The notes under the pieces are model-generated. The model was not told the DNA's origin, did no database searches, and saw nothing but the letters and a program-made list of their open reading frames with translations. Position numbers and translations under genes: made by a program. A stretch of 64,000 nt of DNA from CAIWHR01 sp963843595 (GTDB taxonomy: Bacteria > Pseudomonadota > Gammaproteobacteria > Burkholderiales > Casimicrobiaceae), in the NCBI GenBank assembly GCA_963843595.1, contig CAWJLG010000010.1:310001-374000 (forward strand), read 5' to 3'. Within the stretch, counting starts at the first letter, position 1; the number at the start of each line of letters is the position of its first letter. Positions 45,654-54,482 of the stretch are shown piece by piece.

Positions 45654-46328
45654 TCACCGACCGTAGATGAGTCCGACGCTGGCGAGCAGCCCGCGCGTGC
45701 CGTTCCACGCGATCTGCACCCCGATGCAGAACAGGATGAACGCCGACAGCCTGACCAGCACGCTCGTTCCCGTCGCCCCGAGGCGGCGCAGCATGCGGTC
45801 GGCGTAGCGGTAGCAGACGAAGATCGTCGCCGCGACGAGGATCACGCCGACGATCTGGCCAATGCTGTGAGCGATCAACGCGCGCATCGTCGGCGGATGA
45901 TTGGCGCCGATGGTGATCGCGACGGTGATCGTCCCCGGACCCACGGTGAGCGGCAGCGTCAGCGGATAGAAGGCCCGGCGCGCGATTTCGGCCGCGAGCG
46001 GCGGCGCGCCGGCGCTCGAGCGGACGTCGCCTTCGGCGTTGAGCAGCGTCCACCCCGCGGCGCAGACGACGATGCCGCCGGCGACCTGGACGATCGGCAG
46101 CGAGAGTCCGAAAAAATCGAGGACATAGGTCCCGACGAAGACGGATGCGAGCATCAGCACGAACGCATTGATCGCGATGCGCTTGGCGAGCGAGGCGCGC
46201 AGCTCGGGCGTGCAGTCGGCCGTCATCGCCAGGAACACCGGTGCGCCGCCGACCGGGTTCACGATCGGGAACAGCGTTGCATAGGCGAGAAGGACGCTCT
46301 CGACGATCTGGCGGAAGTCTCCGGGCAT
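45654..46328 (-). CDS. MarC-family membrane protein
   Basis: This 224-residue inner-membrane protein has six hydrophobic helices. 'LFPIVNPVGGAPVFLAMT' near residue 18 and 'AFYPLTLPLTVGPGTITVAITIGA' near 118 are the MarC (UPF0056) hallmarks. The start at ATG 46328 gives the normal family length. Despite the name, these proteins are not proven to affect multidrug resistance; the role is unknown. Confidence 0.85.
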   Translation of the reverse strand: MPGDFRQIVESVLLAYATLFPIVNPVGGAPVFLAMTADCTPELRASLAKRIAINAFVLMLASVFVGTYVLDFFGLSLPIVQVAGGIVVCAAGWTLLNAEGDVRSSAGAPPLAAEIARRAFYPLTLPLTVGPGTITVAITIGANHPPTMRALIAHSIGQIVGVILVAATIFVCYRYADRMLRRLGATGTSVLVRLSAFILFCIGVQIAWNGTRGLLASVGLIYGR

Positions 46329-46627
46329 GCGAGGGCGCTGGGTGCGGTGTGCCCCGACGTCGGGGCGTGCCGCGCAGCGTAGCACGGGGCACCGACGTGT
46401 CCCCAATCGGATTAGGGGGACTTCCGGACCGGTTAACCCTCATCGTGCATGGCACGTCGGGGACTGTGGCCATCGATGGGAGTGTCGGGACGCGCGCGGA
46501 AACGGCGACGCAAACGATTCTTGCTTGTACTGGCATGGAATTTGTGGAAAAATTTCCCACTGTCATCCCTTCCCGTTGGTCACCCGCCATCGGGCATGAA
46601 TTCCGGACGCCGTTTCGCCGCGTGCAT
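46329..46627. other. Divergent promoter region before the DUF6502 operon
   Basis: This 299-base gap lies between MarC (minus) and the DUF6502 gene (plus). It holds an AT-richer patch (46510-46562) with the inverted repeat listed next. A sigma54-like pattern TGGCATG-N4-TTTGT covers 46531-46545, but the key GC at -12 is GT, so this is only a weak match. Confidence 0.4.
46544..46560. promoter_or_regulatory. Inverted repeat GTGGAAAAATTTCCCAC
   Basis: A 17-base near-palindrome (7 of 8 arm positions pair) lies about 70 bases before the DUF6502 start. A second element with 14 of 17 identical bases occurs at 50076-50092. Probably a binding site for an unidentified regulator. Confidence 0.5.
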
Positions 46628-47518
46628 ATGAGTGACCAGGAATCCGCCGGCGACATGCCCGGCTCGCCGCGCGATTCGGTCGTCGCGGCGCTGCGGCGCG
46701 TACTGCGTCCGCTGGTTCGCCTGTTGGTCACGCAAGGGATTACGTATCCGTTTCTCACGAACCTGCTGAAGGAGGTCTACGTCGAGACGGCGGCCAAGGA
46801 GTTCACGCTCGGCGGTAAGCGACCCACCGACAGTCGGCTCACATTGCTCACCGGTGTCCACCGCAAGGACATCCGTCGGCTCATGCGCGAAGCGCCAACC
46901 GCGCCGGGCCCGACGCCGTCGCTGACTCTGGGCACACAGATCGTCGCCCGCTGGCTGGGCGACCCCGCCTACCACGACCGCTACGGCCGTCCGCGCGTGC
47001 TGCCGCGCAGGCCGAGCCAGGGCGCGGAGTCGTTCGCTGCGCTGGTGGAGTCGGTCAGCAAGAACGTGCGCCCGCGCTCCGTGCTCGATGAGCTGGTCCG
47101 CCTCGGCGTGGTCGAGATCGACGCCGACGATCGCGTGCATCTGGTGACGCGCGGGTTCGTCCCGGGCAAGGAGCTCGACGCCAAGGCATTCTATTTCGGC
47201 GAGGCGCTGCACGATCATCTGGCCGCAGGTGTGGACAATCTCGTCGGCGGCAAGGCGCCGTGGCTCGAGCGCAGCGTTTACTACGACGACCTCTCACCCG
47301 AGGCGGTGGCCCGATTGCAGGCGAAGTCGGAAGAGCTCGCAATGCGCGTGTTGCAGGAAATCAATCGTGACGGGATGGCCCTGGAAGCCTCCGATCCCCC
47401 CGCGAAAGAGCGGCGGATGCGGATGCGCCTGGGCGTGTTCTTCTATGCCGAGCCGGTGGCCGACGCGCCGCCGGCCGGCGGCAACGAGCGTTCGGGAAAG
47501 GCGGGGAACGACAAATGA
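46628..47518 (+). CDS. DUF6502 family protein
   Basis: This 296-residue soluble protein matches the DUF6502 family pattern. The conserved N-terminal half has 'LRPLVRLLVTQGITYPFLTNLLKEVYVETA' (partly quoted), followed by a helix-turn-helix-like region with 'SRLTLLTGVHRKDIRRLM' and 'IVARWLGDPAYHDRYGRPRVLPR'. The layout resembles a small DNA-binding or regulatory protein, but no function is established. It overlaps the DUF5666 lipoprotein gene by four bases, a pairing often seen in betaproteobacteria. Confidence 0.7.
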   Translation: MSDQESAGDMPGSPRDSVVAALRRVLRPLVRLLVTQGITYPFLTNLLKEVYVETAAKEFTLGGKRPTDSRLTLLTGVHRKDIRRLMREAPTAPGPTPSLTLGTQIVARWLGDPAYHDRYGRPRVLPRRPSQGAESFAALVESVSKNVRPRSVLDELVRLGVVEIDADDRVHLVTRGFVPGKELDAKAFYFGEALHDHLAAGVDNLVGGKAPWLERSVYYDDLSPEAVARLQAKSEELAMRVLQEINRDGMALEASDPPAKERRMRMRLGVFFYAEPVADAPPAGGNERSGKAGNDK

Positions 47519-49605
47519 GGTGGCTGGAGAGCTTGCGCAGTTTCGGGCGCTGGTTGGCGATCGGCGCGCTCGTCACGGGCGCAGCCGTCCTCGGCGCGTG
47601 CGGCGGTGGCGGTGGCGGGCAATTCGCCAGCGGCGGGATCGTCGGCACCGGCGACGCGTCCGTCATCTCCGTCGGTACGATCTCCGCCTTCGGTGCGGGG
47701 ACGATTACCGTGAACGGCGTGACCTTCGCGACAGGAACGGCCACCGTCCGGGTGAACGGACTCGACGCAACCGTTGCCGCCCTCGGGATCGGCATGGTCG
47801 TAACGGTGCAAGGCGGCGCCCGGCAGGCCGATGGCTCGGTTGTCGCCAACACGATCGATTACCGACCGGAAATTCAGGGTGTCGTCGGCGGTGTCGACAG
47901 CGCTGCGCTGGCGTTCACGGTGCTCGGTCAGCGCGTGCGCACGGACCGGCTCACGGTGTTCGACGGGGGCACCTTCGCCACGTTGCTGAATCAGTACGTC
48001 GAGGTCAGCGGCTTCCGTTCCTCTCCCGGGGAAATGCTCGCGACGCGCGTCGCGATCCGGCCGTCGGTCACCGTCGGCGCGCCGCTCGAGGTCACCGGAA
48101 CGGTGACGCTGCTCGATCCGGCGGCGAAGACCTTCTACCTCGGCACGCAGCTCGTCGACTACGCGCAGACGCCCGCGGCGTTCGTGCCGGCGGGACTCGC
48201 CAACGGCGCGGTGGCGAAGGCGAAAGGCACGGTCATCGGGGCGGGGGATCGCCTGATCGCCACCGGGATAGAACTCGTCGCGTCCGTCTTGTCGGCGCCG
48301 GAATCCGCGCAGGTGGAGATCGAGGGCCTGATCACCGCCTATGCGGGGCTAGCGAGTTTCCGCGTCAACGGACAGGCGGTGGATGGACGCGGCGCAACGT
48401 TCGAAGGCGGCACGGCGGCCCTGCTTGCCGACGGTGTCAAGGTCGAGGTGGAGGGGCGCCTTACGCAGGGCATCGTCGTTGCGACCAAGATCGAGATCGA
48501 GCAGGACGCCGCGACGGTCGTCATCGACGGTCTCGCCGATGCCGTGGACGTGACGGGCGGTTCCGTCAGCGTGAGCGGACAGCGCGTCATGACCACGTCG
48601 GGCACTCAGTACGAAGACCACAGCGCGGCGGCGGTGCGCGATTTCGGCCTCGCGGCGATCGCCGTCGGCGACCGGCTTTCGATCAGCGCGAACAACAGCG
48701 GCACAGGTCTGGTCGCCAAACGCATCGAGCGGCTCGATCGCTCCGCGCCTGCCGATGACTCCGCCCCGGACGCCTCCGCGGAAGGACTGATCAGCGAGTT
48801 CGTGTCGGTCGCCGAATTCAAGGTCGGCGCGCAGACGGTCAATGCGAGCTCGGCCACGTTCGTCGGTGGTACGGCCGCCAATCTGGCGAATGGGCAGCGC
48901 GTCGAAGTCGAAGGCGTGCTTTCCGGCGCCGTGCTGCTGGCGACCAGGGTCACGTTCAAGGCGGGCGACGATTCGACGACCCCGGGTTCGATCGAGGTCG
49001 AAGGGGCGATCAGCAGTTTCGTCTCCGTGTCCAGCTTCGTCGTCGCCGGGCAGAAAGTCGACGCGAGCAGCGCGTCGTTCAGCGGAGGCAACGCCGCGAA
49101 TCTCGCCAATGGCGTGCGGGTCAACGTGAAGGGCGCGGTGACCGGCGGTGTGCTCGTCGCAAGCTCGTTGGCGATCGATTCTTCGACGACGACCACGACC
49201 ATCGAGGTCGAGGGACTGATCAGCGGGTTCGTGTCGGTCGCCAACTTCACGGTGTCCGGGCAGAAGATCGACGCCTCGAAAGCCACGATCAAGAACGGTA
49301 CCGCGGCGGATCTGGCCAACGGCCGCAAGTGCAAGGTCAAGGGACCGGTAGTCGGCGGCCTGCTGCAGGCGACGACCGTCGAACTCGAGGATGCGCCGGA
49401 GCTCCAGGATGCCAAGGTCGAGGGCACGATCACCGGCTTCGTGTCGGTGTCGAATTTCAAGGTCGCCGGGCGTACGGTCGATGCGTCGAGTGCCGGTTTC
49501 TCGCATGGCACTGCGGCCGACCTCGCCAACGGCAAGCAGGTGAAGATCGAAGGCACACTCGTCGGGACAGTCCTCAAGGCGAGCAAGGTCGAGTTCGACG
49601 ACTGA
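47515..49605 (+). CDS. DUF5666 multi-repeat lipoprotein
   Basis: This 696-residue exported protein has a signal peptide ending in the lipobox 'LGAC' and a glycine stretch. The rest is beta-rich DUF5666 repeats of about 70-75 residues. Four close C-terminal copies begin with 'VEGxIsxFVSV', continue with 'F.V.GQ..DAS.A.F..G.AA.LANG' and end with 'V.G.l.A....' (between residues ~425 and 696). More diverged copies precede them. DUF5666 has an OB-like fold of unknown role, usually on the cell surface. It is the second gene of the DUF6502 operon. Confidence 0.75.
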   Translation: MRWLESLRSFGRWLAIGALVTGAAVLGACGGGGGGQFASGGIVGTGDASVISVGTISAFGAGTITVNGVTFATGTATVRVNGLDATVAALGIGMVVTVQGGARQADGSVVANTIDYRPEIQGVVGGVDSAALAFTVLGQRVRTDRLTVFDGGTFATLLNQYVEVSGFRSSPGEMLATRVAIRPSVTVGAPLEVTGTVTLLDPAAKTFYLGTQLVDYAQTPAAFVPAGLANGAVAKAKGTVIGAGDRLIATGIELVASVLSAPESAQVEIEGLITAYAGLASFRVNGQAVDGRGATFEGGTAALLADGVKVEVEGRLTQGIVVATKIEIEQDAATVVIDGLADAVDVTGGSVSVSGQRVMTTSGTQYEDHSAAAVRDFGLAAIAVGDRLSISANNSGTGLVAKRIERLDRSAPADDSAPDASAEGLISEFVSVAEFKVGAQTVNASSATFVGGTAANLANGQRVEVEGVLSGAVLLATRVTFKAGDDSTTPGSIEVEGAISSFVSVSSFVVAGQKVDASSASFSGGNAANLANGVRVNVKGAVTGGVLVASSLAIDSSTTTTTIEVEGLISGFVSVANFTVSGQKIDASKATIKNGTAADLANGRKCKVKGPVVGGLLQATTVELEDAPELQDAKVEGTITGFVSVSNFKVAGRTVDASSAGFSHGTAADLANGKQVKIEGTLVGTVLKASKVEFDD

Positions 49606-50249
49606 ACTCTGCGTCGACGGGCCCGGACCCGGGGCATAGGGGGATTCACCGCTCCCGAATCGATCGGCAGCGGGAGGGTTGTCGAGCGGGATGCGCCGAT
49701 CGGCGCTGCGACGCGGTGCCGCAGGGACGGGATGCCGGGTGCCCGGAACCCTGGTGTCACGGCTGGGTCCTGGTAACGGCTTGGTCGCGCACAAATCGGC
49801 ACATTACTTGCTTTCGATTGTCGCGCCAGGACTTTTCGACGTTGCTCCTCCGGGCGTTCCCGGTTAGTGCAGCATATCGATGAACCGGATCGGGCGGTTG
49901 CGGGGCGTTATGCCAAGAATCGGCGCGTGCTGCGTCGTGCCGCTCGCAACGTTATGAGCGGCGAAAGTACCCGCTTGCGGGGCAGCAATCAATGATCCCG
50001 GCCGATACTCTGCCGGCTCGGTTCGCCGGCACCCATCGCGTGCCAAATTATGTCACTTGCATACTGACGAAAAGTGTGGGAATATTTCGCACGTGTGCTA
50101 GGATTTCCCACCATTGCGAGCGTCCCACATTACGCACCGACGTCAGGGTCTTTGCCGCGGGGACGAACGGGGGAGCAATTTGGAGCAGTTTCGGACGGCC
50201 TGGGCCATCGTGTCTGCCAGCGACCCGCGAGTGGCGGGTCGGTCGGGCG
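49606..50249. other. 644-base region between convergent genes, no gene recognised
   Basis: No convincing coding frame, tRNA or terminator with a T tract is seen. Part of it (50040-50130) is AT-richer than its surroundings and carries the second copy of the GTGG(G)AA...TTTC(C/G)CAC repeat. That looks like a promoter patch without a gene following it. It could be a remnant of a lost DUF6502-type gene or the promoter of a small RNA. Confidence 0.4.
50076..50092. promoter_or_regulatory. Inverted repeat GTGGGAATATTTCGCAC (second copy)
   Basis: Fourteen of 17 bases are identical to the element at 46544. Both are preceded by CTTGC at 20-24 bases. A further GATTTCCCACC half-site lies at about 50103-50113. 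No open reading frame follows closely. Confidence 0.4.
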
Positions 50250-51554
50250 TCATGCCGTTCCGTATTTGGTTTCCACGGTGACGCCAAGCTCGCGCAGCAG
50301 CGCCGTCGGCAGGACTCCGCCCGCCTGAACGATCACGGCGTCGTTGTCGATCGAGGTCGTCGTGCCGTCGACGGCGAGTTCCACGCGGTCGGGCAATATA
50401 CGCGTCACCTCGGCGCGCACGCGGACATCCACACGCTTTGTCGCACGCGCTGCCTCCAGCCGCTCCCGGTTCTTCGCCTTGATGCGGTTGAACGCATCGC
50501 CCCGGTAGGCCAGCGCCACCACGGCGCCAGGCTGCTCGGCGCAAGCGAGCGCCGCCTCGACCGCACTGTCACCGCCGCCGACGACGAGCACGCGCCGCTC
50601 GCGATATTGCGAGGGCTCGATCAGCCCGTAGACGACCTTCGGCAGGTTCTCGCCCTCAACGTCGAGCTTGCGCGGTGTGCCGCGGCGGCCGATCGCGAGC
50701 ACGACCGCGCCGGCGTCGAACACTCCGTTCGTCGTGTCGACGCGGTAGCCGTCGTCACGGTGCGTGATCTTCTCCATTCGTACGCTGAATTCGATGGCGA
50801 GTCCGGCGCGCTCCACGACGGATTGCCAGAATTCGAGCAGCTTTTCCTTGCTCACTTCCTCGAACTGGACGCGCCCGACCACCGGCAGGTCGACGGGAGC
50901 CGTCATCGCGATCTTGTTCCGCGGATAGTGGAAGACCGCACCGCCCAGGTCGACCTCCTGCTCGATCACGCGATAGCGCAGTCCGTGCTTGATCGCTCCG
51001 AGCCCCGCCGCGATGCCCGCGGGGCCCGCGCCGACGATCACCACGTCGAGCGGGGCGCCGCTGCGCGGTCGCTTGGCGATCGTGTCCATCGCCTGCAGGC
51101 CCTGCTCGGCTGCTTTGCGGATCAAGCCCATGCCGCCGAGTTCGCCGGCAATGAAGATACCGGGAACGTTGGTCTCGAAATTCGGATTGACCTGCGGAAT
51201 GTCCACACCGCGCCGCTCGGTGCCGAACACCAGCGTGATCGCCTCCACCGGACAGGCCGCCGCGCAGGCGCCGTGACCGATGCAGGCGGCGGGATTGATG
51301 AGTTGCGCCTTGCCACCGATGATCCCCATCGCCTCCTCGGGGCAGGCGTTGACGCACGTGGCCGAGCCGATGCAGCGCGCCGGGTCCACGATCGGATGCA
51401 GCGACGCGGGTTCCGTCAGACCGGCATTCATCGCGTCGTCCAGCTCGCGCCGATGTGCACGTTCGCGCCGCGATCGGCGCCAGAAGTAGACCGCGAGGAT
51501 GGCGATCAGCGGAACGGCGTAGAGCTCGAGGGCGAGCCACGAAGAGGAAGTCAC
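50250..51554 (-). CDS. Membrane-anchored ferredoxin-flavin oxidoreductase
   Basis: This 434-residue protein starts at a GTG and has an N-terminal membrane helix (residues ~6-22) followed by an Arg-rich stop-transfer stretch. A two-cluster ferredoxin domain follows ('CIGSATCVNACPEEA' and 'CIGHGACAAACPVEA'), then a thioredoxin reductase-like flavin domain. That domain has 'DVVIVGAGPAGIAAGLGA', 'VLVVGGGDSAVEAALACA' and 'VIVQAGGVLP', but no redox CxxC active site. It could move electrons between NAD(P)H, ferredoxin-like clusters and the membrane quinone pool or the cytochromes encoded next to it. It diverges from the cytochrome operon and shares its promoter region. Confidence 0.75.
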   Translation of the reverse strand: MTSSSWLALELYAVPLIAILAVYFWRRSRRERAHRRELDDAMNAGLTEPASLHPIVDPARCIGSATCVNACPEEAMGIIGGKAQLINPAACIGHGACAAACPVEAITLVFGTERRGVDIPQVNPNFETNVPGIFIAGELGGMGLIRKAAEQGLQAMDTIAKRPRSGAPLDVVIVGAGPAGIAAGLGAIKHGLRYRVIEQEVDLGGAVFHYPRNKIAMTAPVDLPVVGRVQFEEVSKEKLLEFWQSVVERAGLAIEFSVRMEKITHRDDGYRVDTTNGVFDAGAVVLAIGRRGTPRKLDVEGENLPKVVYGLIEPSQYRERRVLVVGGGDSAVEAALACAEQPGAVVALAYRGDAFNRIKAKNRERLEAARATKRVDVRVRAEVTRILPDRVELAVDGTTTSIDNDAVIVQAGGVLPTALLRELGVTVETKYGTA

Positions 51555-51695
51555 GACGGCGACGGTCTCGGGAAAGGCGCACGGCGCAGTGCGCGCGGCG
51601 CGCAGTGTAACGGTAAAGGCGGTGCCCCGCACCGTCTTTCCGTTGGACCGGGAAGACGAGAATCAGTTTGCCCGATCAACGATGGAGCAGAGGCG

Positions 51696-52634
51696 ATGCA
51701 ACCAAGCGAACTTGCCGACACGGCGAACTTCACGACCGTAATGTCGGGGCAGACGCTTTCGCGGATGATGCCTCGGCGGCGCGTCGCGGCGACGCGCCCG
51801 CACGCCCGTCGCGACGGTGCGCTGCTGGCGATCGTCGCGCTGCTCGTCGGATGCGCGATGCTGGTCGCGCGGTCGGGCCTGTTCACCGCGGGATCGGAGC
51901 TCGGCTACTGGATCGGTGTCGCCGGCGGCGTGGCGATGCTGCTGCTCTTCCTCTATCCGCTGCGCAAGCGGGTGCGGGCACTGCGCAACGTCGGCTCGAC
52001 GCGATTCTGGTTCGCGGTCCACATGTCGCTCGGCATCGCCGGTCCGCTGCTGGTCATCGTGCATTCGACGCTGCGATTCGGATCGATCAACGCGATCGTC
52101 GCCTTCGCGTCGATGTCGCTGGTGGCGGGCAGCGGAATCGTCGGCCGCTACCTTTATGCGCGTATCCACCACGGGCTCTACGGGCGCCGCGCGTCGCTGG
52201 CCGAGTTGCGCGCACAGGCCGGCCTCGACTCGGAGGCGGTGCGCTCGAAGCTCGCGTTCGCGCCCGAGGTCGAGCGACGGCTGGAGGCCTTCGCCCAGCG
52301 CGCCGAGGCGGCCGGCCGCGACGGGCTCGCGCGTCCGTTGCGGTTCTTCACGGTGGGGCTGGCGGCGCTCGTCGAGCGCCGGCGGTCGATCAAGGAGGCC
52401 ACCCGGCTGCTGCGGATGCGGGGGCTTGCCGAAGGCTGGACTCCGGAGAAGCTCGCGCGGCGGATCAAGAACCGGCGGTCGCTGATCGCCGCCTACATCC
52501 GGGCCGTGCAGCGTGTCGCGCAGTTCGGCGTGTTCGAGCGGCTGTTCTCGTGGTGGCACATCCTGCACGTGCCGCTCGTCTACATGCTGGTGCTGTCCGC
52601 GATCGCGCACGTGGTCGCGGTCCACATGTACTGA
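51696..52634 (+). CDS. Multi-His membrane protein, cytochrome b-like, of the heme operon
   Basis: This 312-residue integral membrane protein has four or more helices with histidines well placed for heme b: 'FWFAVHMSLGIAGPLLVIVHSTLRFG' (two His) and 'WWHILHVPLVYMLVLSAIAHVVAVHMY' at the C-terminus (four His). Each is partly quoted. The middle ~130 residues are a charged cytoplasmic segment. The His layout resembles ferric-reductase/cytochrome b561-type quinol dehydrogenases. As first gene of the cytochrome operon it is the natural candidate for taking electrons from quinol. ATG 51696 is the only good start in frame. Confidence 0.65.
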   Translation: MQPSELADTANFTTVMSGQTLSRMMPRRRVAATRPHARRDGALLAIVALLVGCAMLVARSGLFTAGSELGYWIGVAGGVAMLLLFLYPLRKRVRALRNVGSTRFWFAVHMSLGIAGPLLVIVHSTLRFGSINAIVAFASMSLVAGSGIVGRYLYARIHHGLYGRRASLAELRAQAGLDSEAVRSKLAFAPEVERRLEAFAQRAEAAGRDGLARPLRFFTVGLAALVERRRSIKEATRLLRMRGLAEGWTPEKLARRIKNRRSLIAAYIRAVQRVAQFGVFERLFSWWHILHVPLVYMLVLSAIAHVVAVHMY

Positions 52635-52646
52635 CGCTTCCCGGGT

Positions 52647-54482
52647 ATGGGGCGTTGGCAATGGCGAATCGCACTCGGACTCGCGGCGGCCTGGGTGACG
52701 GGCGTCGCGGGGGCACAGGCGCTCGAGGGCGTGCTGATGCCCGGCGAGGTCATCGCCGGCCACGCCAAGCTCGAGCAGGATTGCGCGAAATGCCATGTCC
52801 GGTTCAACAAGGCCGCGCAGGACGGTCTTTGCCTCGACTGCCACAAGGAGACACGGGCCGATGTCCGTGCCAAGCAGGGCTACCACGGGCGCCTGAAGAT
52901 CGAGTCGTGTCGCAGCTGCCACACCGATCACAAGGGGCGTGACGTGAACATCGCCGCCTTCGACCCGAAGACTTTCGAGCACACCAAGACCGATTTCGCG
53001 CTGCAGGGCGCCCACGTCAAGGTCGAGTGCAAGAACTGCCACGTGGCCGGGAAGAAGTACCGCGAGGCCCCCGGCGGCTGCAACGACTGTCACCGGAAGG
53101 ACGACAAGCACAAGGGAGCGCTCGGCGCGGTCTGCGCCGACTGCCACACGCAGGTCAGCTGGAAGGACGCCCGCTTCGACCACGCGAAGACGCACTTCGC
53201 ACTCGCCGGCAAGCATGTGCAGACCGCCTGCAAGGATTGCCACGCGAACAACGTCTTCAAGGGCGCGCCGACGACGTGCGCGGGATGCCACCGCAAGGAC
53301 GACAAGCAGCACCGCGGCCGCCTCGGCGAGAAGTGCGAGGCCTGCCACAACGCCGCCGACTGGAAGGACGTCGCGGCGTTCCGGCATGACCGCGACACCA
53401 AGTATCCGCTGCGCGGCAGGCACGCGACGACGAAGTGCGAGGCCTGCCACACGGTCGCGCCGGCCGTCGCGAAGACGCCGACGACCTGCAACGCCTGCCA
53501 CGAGAAGGACGACAAGCACAAGGCGACGCTCGGCACTGCCTGTGCCGACTGCCATACCGAACGCAACTGGAAGGAAGCGAAGTACGACCACGACCTCTCG
53601 GTGTTCAAGCTGCGCGGCAAGCACAAGGACGTCGAGTGCAAGGACTGTCATCGCGATCCACGGAGCTTCAAGGACACGCCGCAGACCTGCATCGAGTGCC
53701 ACCGCAAGGACGACAAGCACAAGGAGCGCTTCGGCGAGAAGTGCGCGACGTGCCACACCGACCGCTCATGGAAGGAGATCCTCTTCCGCCACGACCGCGA
53801 TACGAAGTACGCGCTGACGGGCAAGCACGCGGCGGCGAAGTGTGACAGCTGCCACGCCGGGCACGTCTATCGCGACAAGCTGGGCACCGAGTGCTTCGCC
53901 TGCCACGGCAAGGACGACAAGCACAAGGACCAGCTGGGCCGGCAATGCGACCAGTGCCACGAGACTGCGGACTGGAAGAAGGTCACCCGCTTCGACCACA
54001 ACAAGTCGCGCTTCCCGCTGCTCGGCAAGCACGTCCGCACCGAATGCAAGGCCTGCCATCTGACGCCGGCGTACAAGGACGCGCAACGCGAATGTGTCGC
54101 CTGTCACGCGAAGGACGACAAGCACAAGCGGACGCTCGGCATCGATTGCGCGGCCTGCCACAACGCCCGCGACTGGAAGCTGTGGGATTTCGACCACCGG
54201 AAGACACGCTTTGTGCTCGACGGCGCGCACCGGCGGGCGGCCTGCACGGCCTGCCACACAGCGCCGGGTGACCGCGTGCCGGCCGTGCCGATGAACTGCG
54301 TGGCGTGTCACAGGAACGAGGACGTGCACGACGGCGAGTTCGGGCCGACGTGCGAGCGCTGCCATACGGCGAAGTCGTGGCAGGACGTTGCCATGCCCGG
54401 CGGCAGGGTGGGGCGGCGGCCCGGAGCGCAGCCCACACGGCCCGCCGGCGATGCGGGTGATCGAACGGGAGTCAAGCCATGA
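52647..54482 (+). CDS. 24-heme periplasmic cytochrome c
   Basis: This 611-residue protein has a signal peptide (cleavage near 'GVAGAQA') and 24 CXXCH motifs by direct count, about one per 24 residues. They follow a repeating pattern: 'CHRKDDKHKG.LG..C..CHT...WK...FDH..T.F.L.GKH....C.DCH', a pair of hemes per ~45-55 residues. Extra histidines (DDKH, FDH, GKH) are regularly placed and could be the distal axial ligands. The basic, Lys-rich surface suits a soluble or peripheral periplasmic electron carrier. The tail of ~35 residues lacks hemes. The stop overlaps the start of the giant cytochrome as ATGA, so the two are made together. Confidence 0.9.
   Translation: MGRWQWRIALGLAAAWVTGVAGAQALEGVLMPGEVIAGHAKLEQDCAKCHVRFNKAAQDGLCLDCHKETRADVRAKQGYHGRLKIESCRSCHTDHKGRDVNIAAFDPKTFEHTKTDFALQGAHVKVECKNCHVAGKKYREAPGGCNDCHRKDDKHKGALGAVCADCHTQVSWKDARFDHAKTHFALAGKHVQTACKDCHANNVFKGAPTTCAGCHRKDDKQHRGRLGEKCEACHNAADWKDVAAFRHDRDTKYPLRGRHATTKCEACHTVAPAVAKTPTTCNACHEKDDKHKATLGTACADCHTERNWKEAKYDHDLSVFKLRGKHKDVECKDCHRDPRSFKDTPQTCIECHRKDDKHKERFGEKCATCHTDRSWKEILFRHDRDTKYALTGKHAAAKCDSCHAGHVYRDKLGTECFACHGKDDKHKDQLGRQCDQCHETADWKKVTRFDHNKSRFPLLGKHVRTECKACHLTPAYKDAQRECVACHAKDDKHKRTLGIDCAACHNARDWKLWDFDHRKTRFVLDGAHRRAACTACHTAPGDRVPAVPMNCVACHRNEDVHDGEFGPTCERCHTAKSWQDVAMPGGRVGRRPGAQPTRPAGDAGDRTGVKP

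Noticed and set aside
46531..46545. Sigma54 promoter before the DUF6502 gene
   Set aside because: TGGCATG-N4-TTTGT resembles the -24/-12 consensus, but the invariant GC at -12 is GT and no sigma54 activator is nearby. It is kept only as a remark.
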